A stretch of 6,768 nt of DNA. It comes from JACZWZ01 sp964194935 (GTDB lineage Bacteria; Actinomycetota; Acidimicrobiia; Spongiisociales; UBA11373). The notes below the pieces were generated by a model. That model did no database searches. It was not told the DNA's origin and saw nothing but the letters and a program-made list of their open reading frames with translations. The stretch lies in the NCBI GenBank assembly GCA_964194935.1, contig CAXMOL010000072.1, positions 1 through 6,768 of the forward strand, read 5' to 3'. How positions within the stretch are numbered: position 1 is the first letter of the stretch; each line of letters opens with the position of its first letter. Shown here in pieces: positions 1-4,239 of this stretch. A program made the position numbers and the translations under genes.

Positions 1-30
1 GAAGTCGGCCAGACGGTCGACGCCACCTAA
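1..30 (+). CDS. 3' end of an upstream gene (partial)
   Basis: Frame 1 reads EVGQTVDAT and then TAA at 28-30. The rest of the gene lies left of the window, so the product cannot be named. Two things support it being a real gene end: a strong terminator hairpin begins 24 bases after the stop, and the same peptide tail (EVGETVDST, then TAG) is encoded on the minus strand at 1336-1307. Between those two copies the reading frame and the stop codon are preserved, and several of the differences fall in third codon positions. Nine codons are too few to exclude chance on their own. Confidence 0.5.
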   Translation, partial: EVGQTVDAT

Positions 31-53
31 CCCAACACAGCTCATCCACAAAC

Positions 54-89
54 GAAGAGGGGACGCCTTTCCCGAGGCGTCCCCTCTTC
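54..89 (+). terminator. Strong stem-loop terminator
   Basis: GAAGAGGGGACGCC (54-67) pairs perfectly with GGCGTCCCCTCTTC (76-89), giving a 14-bp stem with an 8-base loop (TTTCCCGA). No T-run follows, which is common for actinobacterial terminators. It sits 24 bases after the TAA at 28-30 and about 90 bases before the next gene, as expected for the end of the upstream transcription unit. Confidence 0.85.
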
Positions 90-91
90 AA

Positions 92-114
92 TGGTTCCAG
101 GGCCACCGGAACCA
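92..114 (+). other. Second hairpin downstream of the terminator
   Basis: TGGTTCC (92-98) pairs with GGAACCA (108-114) across a 9-base loop, only 2 bases after the main terminator stem. It may be a back-up terminator or a structured leader. Its right arm overlaps the start of the first dispersed repeat copy (113-144). With only 7 bp of stem, this is tentative. Confidence 0.35.
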
Positions 115-144
115 CCCGCCCATATCGGCACATATGCGCTACCT
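113..144 (+). repeat. Dispersed repeat, copy A
   Basis: The element reads CACCCGCCCATATCGGCAC followed by ATATGCGCTACCT. It matches copy B (480-511) at 30 of 32 positions. Residues 112-138 match the reverse complement of 2574-2602 (copy C) with one mismatch and a 2-base insertion. It lies 38 bases upstream of the ATG at 182. Its function is unknown: a regulatory site, a REP-like element or debris of a small mobile repeat are all possible. Confidence 0.7.
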
Positions 145-181
145 CGGCTTGACTTGGGTGAGCTGACTCAGGGAGGGATCG

Positions 182-475
182 ATGGAGTATCAGATTCGCC
201 GCTGCCGCATCGCTGACGGCAAGCTCGACGAGTTCATCGACGCCTGGAGGGCGGGTGTGGTTCCGCTGCGAGCAAGGTTTGGGTTCCGGGTCCATGGTGC
301 TTGGCCGATCGAGGAGTCGAGCGAGTTCGTGTGGGTGATCAGCCACGACGGCGAGGACGGTTTCGCCGCCGCCGACGCTGCCTACTACGGGTCGGAGGAA
401 CGCAGACGGCTCTCACCCGATCCTGCGGTCCACATTGTCAGTAGCCAGGCAGACACAACCAGCCCGATTCTCTGA
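182..475 (+). CDS. NIPSNAP-like dimeric alpha/beta-barrel protein
   Basis: This 97-residue protein resembles the short actinobacterial NIPSNAP-type members of the dimeric alpha/beta-barrel (ferredoxin-like) superfamily. It opens with a strand-like MEYQIRRCRIADGKLDEF, then a helix (DAWRAGVVPLRARFGF), a second strand pair (RVHGAWPIEESSEFVWVISH) and a helix AADAAYYGSEERR. The motifs 'GKLDEF' and 'F(V)W..SHDGEDGF' are the recognisable parts, and the length is typical of a single-domain member. Members of this fold act as small monooxygenases, isomerases or binding proteins, and no catalytic residue can be assigned here. The start is supported by GGGAGGG at 171-177, 4 bases before the ATG. It appears to stand alone after the terminator, with repeat copy A in its leader. 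The family call comes from memory of sequence patterns, not a search. Confidence 0.8.
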   Translation: MEYQIRRCRIADGKLDEFIDAWRAGVVPLRARFGFRVHGAWPIEESSEFVWVISHDGEDGFAAADAAYYGSEERRRLSPDPAVHIVSSQADTTSPIL

Positions 476-479
476 CCGG

Positions 480-511
480 CACCCGCCCATCTCGGCACAT
501 ATTCGCTACCT
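480..511 (+). repeat. Dispersed repeat, copy B
   Basis: This is a 32-base direct repeat of copy A (113-144), differing only at positions 491 and 503. It begins 4 bases after the stop of the NIPSNAP-like gene and about 120 bases before the next likely start at 632. Read in one frame, copies A and B both encode PPISAH(M/I)RYL, and both nucleotide differences fall in third codon positions. Confidence 0.7.
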
Positions 512-631
512 GTGCGCAAGGGATCGGCCGCCCATCTTTGCGACGCCGAAGCAATCCCCAGAAGACGGTCGATTCCTCGCCTACAAGAATGGGGTGTACT
601 TCTACGAATGCGGTCACGAAGAAGGAACAAC

Positions 632-958
632 ATGAACGCCGAAGAAGGAGAGACCGTCCACCAGCGGTTCCGGCACCTAGTCGCTGAACTCCGTACGAAG
701 CGCAAGGCAGCCATCGAGGGCGATCAACTCGCCCGATTCTGGGTGCACGGCCTCAACCACTGGGTCGGCATGGACGCTGCTGGCGAAATCGCCAACGTTC
801 TAGCTATCACGCCCGACATCCTGCCGATGTTCCCCCACATGGCCGACGATCAGTTCCAGGCCTTCATCGCGGGCTATCAACACGCGGTCGCCATGGACGC
901 CGCCGGCTTCGAATCCGTATCGCAGTGGTACCGCGACGACTGGAGCGACGATGAGTAA
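632..958 (+). CDS. Hypothetical protein, 108 residues
   Basis: I do not recognise the family. The frame stays open upstream to a GTG at 512, but the ATG at 632 is chosen because AAGGA (622-626) sits 5 bases before it. The GTG has no such site and would place the start at the edge of repeat copy B. The protein is soluble and acidic at its end (YRDDWSDDE), with no signal peptide or membrane segment. A charged N-terminal helix (about residues 8-35) is followed by a Trp/His-rich stretch. The motif V(G/A)MDAAG occurs twice (about residues 45-51 and 86-92), encoded by similar DNA at 765-784 and 888-907, which suggests an internal helical duplication. Its stop overlaps the start of a possible 35-residue gene. 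It could be a small accessory or regulatory protein; no function is claimed. Confidence 0.65.
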   Translation: MNAEEGETVHQRFRHLVAELRTKRKAAIEGDQLARFWVHGLNHWVGMDAAGEIANVLAITPDILPMFPHMADDQFQAFIAGYQHAVAMDAAGFESVSQWYRDDWSDDE

Positions 959-1058
959 GGAGCTTTCTCCAAGTATGAGGCTCAAGAAGGGTTGGATGCC
1001 TGTTCCGCGTGACCTAGCTGTCTTGATCACCCGCGTTGTTGACTGTGCAAAGGATTGA
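951..1058 (+). CDS. Possible 35-residue small protein
   Basis: A short frame starts at ATG 951, overlapping the preceding stop in ATGAGTAA, and ends at TGA 1056-1058. GGAG at 942-945 lies 5 bases upstream, which is good spacing for translation coupled to the 108-residue gene. The product begins MSKELSPSMRLKKGWMPVP and continues RDLAVLITRVVDCAKD: a basic middle followed by a helix with hydrophobic face LAVLITRVV. It is too short to show domains. It could be a real small gene, or the eroded 5' end of a longer one. Support is limited to start context and overlap. Confidence 0.4.
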   Translation: MSKELSPSMRLKKGWMPVPRDLAVLITRVVDCAKD

Positions 1059-1115
1059 GCCTCCATCCCGGTCCTGTCCATCCAACCCGCACCGCTCCTT
1101 GACATCCGAAATTCA

Positions 1116-1130
1116 ATACGCGCTACCTCG
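1116..1130 (+). repeat. Partial copy of the dispersed repeat
   Basis: ATACGCGCTACCTCG matches the 3' part of copy A (132-146) at 14 of 15 bases. The upstream half (the CACCCGCCCA part) is not recognisable here. It is a short match and could be chance. Confidence 0.35.
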
Positions 1131-1268
1131 TGGTCCGCGCGTGCGCAACCGATTCAGTGGCGCTGGCTATCTAGAGGCGGCCCTGACGGGGAGTTCGACG
1201 CAGATCGGAATCGGGACCCGGACATCGGACCAGGGGAGGTTTGACAAGGGGTCCAGAGGCCGCCCCCT

Positions 1269-1292
1269 TTCCCTGTCGTCTTCCCTGTCGTC
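1269..1292. repeat. 12-bp tandem duplication
   Basis: TTCCCTGTCGTC occurs twice, perfectly and head-to-tail (1269-1280 and 1281-1292), in the non-coding stretch downstream of the DivIVA-like gene. It is probably a slippage duplication. Confidence 0.7.
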
Positions 1293-1306
1293 GTTGCAAA
1301 CGTCGG

Positions 1307-1336
1307 CTACGTTGAGTCGACCGTCTCGCCGACTTC
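1307..1336 (-). repeat. Inverted match to the gene end at 1-30
   Basis: The reverse complement of 1307-1336 matches positions 1-30 at 25 of 30 bases (20 of 21 over the first 21). Read on the minus strand it encodes EVGETVDST followed by TAG, against EVGQTVDAT and TAA at the left edge. It lies 28 bases beyond the TGA of the DivIVA-like gene, in a different frame. It may be the detached original C-terminus of that gene, or an arm of an inverted repeat around 1-1336. Confidence 0.6.
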
Positions 1337-1364
1337 GCTGGACTTGCCAGAGCAATGCCGGCTG

Positions 1365-2429
1365 TCAGGCCCCGCGAAGGCTCTTCCTGAAGCCTTCGAG
1401 AGAACCAACGACCTTTGAGGCGTCCTCGCCCATGCTGGGCAACTTGGCCGACTTGCGCTCGTAGCGGGTCCGCTCCCCCGCTCCGTCCTCTTCGTCATCA
1501 GCGACTCCGGGCGTGCCTCCTTCGTCATCGTCGACGCGAGAACGCTCGGCCTCTTCCTGTTCGGCGGCCTCCATCTCAAAGATGCGCTGCGCCAGCCTCT
1601 CAGAGCCAACCTGCTGGTCGCCTGTTATCTCGTCCAGCTCGGATCGCTCCAGCTCTGCGGCCTCTTGATCGGCAGCCCTGCGCGTTTCTTCGGCCTTCGG
1701 GTCCTGCTGCTCTGCGATCGTGGCGGCTTCGGATACGGCAGCCCCCATCACCTCCACCTCGCTGTCGGAGAAACCGGCCTTGAGCGCTTCGGATTCCTCC
1801 ACGTTCCTTGTGGCCTTCTCCACCAACGTGGTGGCCTCTCCCCGCCCGTACTGGATCAAGCGGTCAGCCCCGCTCCTAGCCGTCTCGAGGATCGATTCCT
1901 CAGGTATCGTTGCGGCCTGGGCGACCTCGATCATGCCGTCGATCACCGAAGCTATCTCTGTAACTCTGCGATCTGCGTCGGCGAGGATCTCCGCGGAGCG
2001 ACGTTCGGCGTCGGCAAGGAGCGCGGCTGCGGCTTCGTCGACATCGGCCGGACCCCTGGCGTCGGCTTCGATGGCGGCGGCGCGCTCCCTGGCGTCGGCT
2101 TCGACGCCGGCGGCGCGCTCACTGGCGTCGGCTTCGATCTTCCTTCCCTGAAGCCTGGCACGCTCAAGCACGCGCTGCTTAGCGTCGAAAGCCGCGACCA
2201 TGATCTGGTCGACCTCATCATCCTTGGAGTCGTTCTCCTCGGCGATGGCTAGGCGCGCCTTGGTCTGTTCTGCCCACTTTTCTAGGTCGCGGAAGTTGGC
2301 CTCGATCTCAGCCAAGAAGGCCCTTACCTCGCTCTTGTCGTACCCCTTACGGGCGACGGAGAACTCGCGCTTATCCAGAGCATCCGGAAGATCCGGTGAA
2401 CCTTTCGTCACAGACGGCTTATCGGTCAT
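1365..2429 (-). CDS. DivIVA-domain coiled-coil protein
   Basis: A 354-residue cytoplasmic protein with a DivIVA/Wag31-type N-terminal domain at about residues 18-50: REFSVARKGYDKSEVRAFL followed by AEIEANF. This domain binds curved membrane at poles and septa and recruits growth or division proteins. A long Ala/Glu/Arg-rich coiled coil follows (about 55-300). It includes an 11-residue repeat at 99-125 (EADASERAAGV, EADARERAAAI) and a second Ala-rich set at 131-175 (LLADAERRSAEILADADRR). Residues 295-320 are acidic and flexible, and a basic tail ends in YERKSAKLPSMGEDAS and GFRKSLRGA. It is longer than Wag31-type proteins. ATG 2429 is the first start in the open frame, but no good ribosome-binding site precedes it, so leaderless or weak initiation is possible. 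It diverges from the coiled-coil gene at 2699. The family is clear; whether it is the main polar-growth DivIVA or a paralogue is not, and no symbol is given. Confidence 0.88.
   Translation of the reverse strand: MTDKPSVTKGSPDLPDALDKREFSVARKGYDKSEVRAFLAEIEANFRDLEKWAEQTKARLAIAEENDSKDDEVDQIMVAAFDAKQRVLERARLQGRKIEADASERAAGVEADARERAAAIEADARGPADVDEAAAALLADAERRSAEILADADRRVTEIASVIDGMIEVAQAATIPEESILETARSGADRLIQYGRGEATTLVEKATRNVEESEALKAGFSDSEVEVMGAAVSEAATIAEQQDPKAEETRRAADQEAAELERSELDEITGDQQVGSERLAQRIFEMEAAEQEEAERSRVDDDEGGTPGVADDEEDGAGERTRYERKSAKLPSMGEDASKVVGSLEGFRKSLRGA
2058..2138 (-). repeat. 33-bp tandem repeat within the DivIVA-like gene
   Basis: Units at 2058-2090 and 2091-2123 are near-identical, and a partial third runs 2124-2138, each starting GGCGTCGGCTTCGA. 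On the coding strand each unit gives an 11-residue block of the form EADA(R/S)ERAA(A/G)(I/V). Hendecads form right-handed or straight coiled coils, so this adds rigid coil length in the protein. Recent duplication by slippage is likely. Confidence 0.8.
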
Positions 2430-2573
2430 CGTGGCAATCCGCTTGAACTCAGTGGGTTGGGGTCGGTGATCCTGCTGGAGCGCAACGGTGCATACGGCAA
2501 CGGCCTCTTTCGGATCGTTACCTCTCGCCGAAGGTGGCCCACCTCAGCCTCCGAACGCATTCGTTCGCGACGA

Positions 2574-2602
2574 CGCATATGTGTGCCGATGTGGGCGGGT
2601 GG
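2574..2602 (-). repeat. Dispersed repeat, copy C (inverted)
   Basis: The reverse complement reads CCACCCGCCCACATCGGCAC then ACATATGCG. It matches copy A 112-138 with one substitution and a 2-base insertion, and diverges where copy A continues CTACCT. On the minus strand it lies about 145 bases upstream of the DivIVA-like start, in the same orientation as that gene, just as copies A and B precede plus-strand genes. Confidence 0.65.
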
Positions 2603-2688
2603 GTCTTTCTGCGGACTGCGACGACTGGACCGGCAGCTTCAGTCCTGGACGTGGGATCCGATAATAAACTGTTGACACGGCGGTATTT

Positions 2689-2693
2689 GGAGG
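2689..2693 (+). promoter_or_regulatory. Ribosome binding site deciding a TTG start
   Basis: GGAGG followed by TCCCC and then TTG. This is the best Shine-Dalgarno sequence in the window and fixes the start of the coiled-coil gene at 2699 rather than at any upstream start in the long open frame. Confidence 0.75.
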
Positions 2694-2698
2694 TCCCC

Positions 2699-3406
2699 TT
2701 GTCTGATTCGCCTGAGGAGAGGTCTCTTAGGGTGGTGGCTGAGAACTCTGATTCACCGCAGAGTGATGGGGACTTGGATGAGGTTGGTAACGGGCTCAGG
2801 GTCTCCGAGGAGCGCATCGCCACCCTACAGGGCGAACTGGAAGCAGTCGCCGAGCAGGAGACGGAGACGGAGCGCGAGCTCGACACTCGACGCAATCTCA
2901 GGGCCACTGTCGAAAAACGACTCTTCGAAACGAGGGAGGAAGCGGCCCGGTTGATGCTCGTTGAGGCCTCGAGGGTTCGTGATGCCATGGTCGCCGAGGC
3001 CGAAGAGTCTCTCCAAGCCTCCCGCGTCGAGGCCGAGCGCGAAGCTGGCCAGATTGCTAGCCAAGCCTTCAACCAAGCCAAAGAGATGATCGCCGAAGCC
3101 AGACAAGAGAGCGTGGCATTAGTCGATGCTGGTCGAGAGGAGGTCACGGCGCTTGAGGCGGAGGCCGCCGATCGGGTGGCAGATCTCGATACGGAGCGCG
3201 AAGACCTCGTCTACCAGTTGAGCGTGATGGCAACTCTCTACGACGAACTCCAGGCCACCCTCAAGCTGGTCGCCGAAACCTCGATCAGAGAGCTCGCCGA
3301 GGCAAGGATCTCGCTGGCACAGCTCGATCTGAGCGCGCCCAACCCCTTGCGCCGTCGCCCCGGTGACAGTCAACCCTCCTCAGACGCAAACCCAAACAGC
3401 GCATAG
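2699..3406 (+). CDS. Coiled-coil protein divergent from DivIVA gene
   Basis: A 235-residue protein of unrecognised family. TTG at 2699 is chosen because GGAGG (2689-2693) lies 5 bases before it. The frame remains open further upstream, but that would run back through repeat copy C. The N-terminal 35 residues are polar and probably disordered. From about 36 to 210 it is almost continuous coiled coil: VSEERIATLQGELEAV, an Ala/Glu/Arg-rich middle such as EAEREAGQIASQAFNQAKEM, and a less charged block VYQLSVMATLYDELQATLKL (171-190) that looks like a structured or binding segment. The last 25 residues are Pro/Ser/Asn-rich. There is no membrane segment or signal peptide. The middle resembles the linker coils of DivIVA-family proteins, but the DivIVA N-terminal signature is absent. 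Being divergent from the DivIVA-like gene, it may be a partner scaffold; this is inference only. Confidence 0.8.
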   Translation: MSDSPEERSLRVVAENSDSPQSDGDLDEVGNGLRVSEERIATLQGELEAVAEQETETERELDTRRNLRATVEKRLFETREEAARLMLVEASRVRDAMVAEAEESLQASRVEAEREAGQIASQAFNQAKEMIAEARQESVALVDAGREEVTALEAEAADRVADLDTEREDLVYQLSVMATLYDELQATLKLVAETSIRELAEARISLAQLDLSAPNPLRRRPGDSQPSSDANPNSA

Positions 3407-3440
3407 CAGCAGCTCGGTCACCCCGTCCGTCAGCTAGCCC

Positions 3441-3462
3441 CAATGTGCCGATGCCGGGTGGC
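3441..3462 (-). repeat. Degenerate fragment of the dispersed repeat
   Basis: The reverse complement reads GCCACCCGG then CATCGGCACATTG. It keeps the CACCCG and ATCGGCACAT parts of copy A but lacks a few bases between them. It is probably a decayed copy; similarity is limited to about 20 bases. Confidence 0.4.
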
Positions 3463-3614
3463 TCTGGTCGCTCGGTTACCGCCGTCAACGAGGAGTCTGG
3501 GCTGCGCTGCGAGGTGGGGACGTGCCTTGAGTAAACCCGCCGTCCGGTTGGTTGGCTTGGCCAAGGTTCGCGCGCTGCAGTTGCCCGTCTTGGATCGCAG
3601 TGCCCTGGTCTGTG

Positions 3615-3626
3615 GGTAGCGCATAT
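3615..3626 (-). repeat. 12-bp fragment of the dispersed repeat
   Basis: GGTAGCGCATAT is the exact reverse complement of ATATGCGCTACC in copy A (132-143). The other half of the repeat is absent. This may be a remnant, or the recurrence of a shared binding motif. Confidence 0.35.
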
Positions 3627-3786
3627 CCGGCACCGGTTGTCCGCTAGCGGGCCATGCTCTGGCCGGCTGTGGGTGGGGGGCGGCGATTCATGTTTTGGCT
3701 TCGGGTGGCCGATACCTGTTGGTGTGGCTGGTTCTAACGAGCTGGGCACGGCGGTGGTCGATATGAGCATTTGAAGGTGGGGATAT

Positions 3787-4239
3787 ATGCGATTCAGAGA
3801 TGGCCAGCGGGGTGCTGTGCTTGTCGAGATGGCGGTGGTGGCTCCGATTCTGCTTGCGCTTGTCTTTGGGATTATGGAGTCTGGTTGGTTCTTCAGCCAG
3901 CAGGTCGAGTTGAACAACGCGGCACGCGAGGGCGCTCGGCTGGCCGTTGTCGACTACGGGACCGCCGCGGTGATCGCAACCGAGACGTGTGCTCGTGCTG
4001 CGCTGTCGGGATCGGGTGCAACGGTGACGGTCACCCGCAGTGTGGTGCTCGACCCCGAGGTGGGGGATCCGCCGGGGACTCCGGAGTCGGTCACGGTGAT
4101 GATGGCAAAGAACTACTCGTCGCTCACCGGATTCTTGGACCCGTTCTTTGACGGGTTGGCCATGTCCTCCACCGTTGAGATGCGTATCGAACGGCCGCTG
4201 GAGAATCTGACTGCAGACGGTGGCGGTGCATGCCCGTGA
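3787..4239 (+). CDS. TadE-family pseudopilin-like protein
   Basis: A 150-residue TadE-like minor pilin/pilus-assembly protein of the Tad/Flp (tight adherence) system. The N terminus carries a prepilin-type leader: MRFRDGQRG, then AVLVEMAVVAPILLALVFGI. Gly9 is the likely cleavage residue and Glu14 is the +5 glutamate, followed by a hydrophobic membrane helix (about 10-30). After this comes the family's SQQVELNNAAREGARLAV motif (residues 37-54). The C-terminal half is the expected beta-rich pseudopilin domain, ending MSSTVEMRIERP. Length is normal for the family. AAGGTGG at 3774-3780 supports the start with a 6-base gap. Its 3' end overlaps the tadG-like gene by 10 bases, so the two are translationally coupled. 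The prepilin peptidase (TadV-type), the TadA ATPase and the TadB/C proteins needed for function are not in the window. Confidence 0.85.
   Translation: MRFRDGQRGAVLVEMAVVAPILLALVFGIMESGWFFSQQVELNNAAREGARLAVVDYGTAAVIATETCARAALSGSGATVTVTRSVVLDPEVGDPPGTPESVTVMMAKNYSSLTGFLDPFFDGLAMSSTVEMRIERPLENLTADGGGACP

Larger units (their letters stand above)
1059..1306. other. Non-coding stretch between convergent genes
   Basis: No convincing gene is seen on either strand. It holds a fragment of the dispersed repeat (ATACGCGCTACCTCG, 1116-1130) and a 12-base tandem duplication (1269-1292). A TTGACA occurs at 1099-1104, but no matching -10 box follows. GGGGAGG at 1233-1239 is not followed by a start codon at a usable distance. 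No clear terminator hairpin serves the minus-strand gene ending at 1365. Confidence 0.5.
2430..2698. promoter_or_regulatory. Divergent intergenic region
   Basis: These 269 bases separate the divergently transcribed coiled-coil genes and must contain start signals for both unless they are read from further away. On the plus strand GATAAT (2660-2665) could be a -10 box, but the best -35 candidate, TTCAGT at 2638-2643, is poor. TTGACA at 2672-2677 has no -10 box at the right distance before the start. Repeat copy C lies in the middle (2574-2602). No clear promoter was seen for the minus-strand gene. Confidence 0.35.
3407..3786. other. Non-coding stretch upstream of the tad genes
   Basis: No gene is supported on either strand; the open frames here are antisense continuations across TadE or the coiled-coil gene. 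The stretch holds two reverse-orientation fragments of the dispersed repeat (3441-3462, 3615-3626), a perfect 10-base palindrome CCGCTAGCGG (3641-3650) and a small hairpin GGCCA/TGGCC (3650-3654 with 3660-3664). These may mark the end of the coiled-coil transcript or regulate the tad genes. No convincing promoter was identified. Confidence 0.4.

Noticed and set aside
512..631. N-terminal extension of the 108-residue protein from GTG 512
   Set aside because: There is no ribosome-binding site, it begins at the edge of repeat copy B, and the added residues are Arg-rich and unlike the rest; ATG 632 has a good site.
1269..1292. Start of a CRISPR array
   Set aside because: The two 12-base units are directly adjacent with no spacers and are not repeated further.
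1665..2252. Plus-strand 195-codon open frame across the DivIVA-like gene
   Set aside because: It is antisense to a clear DivIVA coiled coil; its Gly-rich repeats simply mirror the 33-bp coding repeat.
2672..2677. TTGACA as a -35 box for the coiled-coil gene
   Set aside because: A -10 box 16-18 bases on would fall in the ribosome-binding site and start codon, and none is there.
2534..2698. Longer N-terminus for the coiled-coil protein
   Set aside because: It would be translated through the dispersed repeat, and GGAGG at 2689-2693 clearly marks the TTG start at 2699.
3285..3917. Minus-strand 210-codon open frame
   Set aside because: It crosses the coiled-coil gene end, the non-coding gap and TadE, and has Arg/Pro/Ser-rich shadow composition with no domain pattern.
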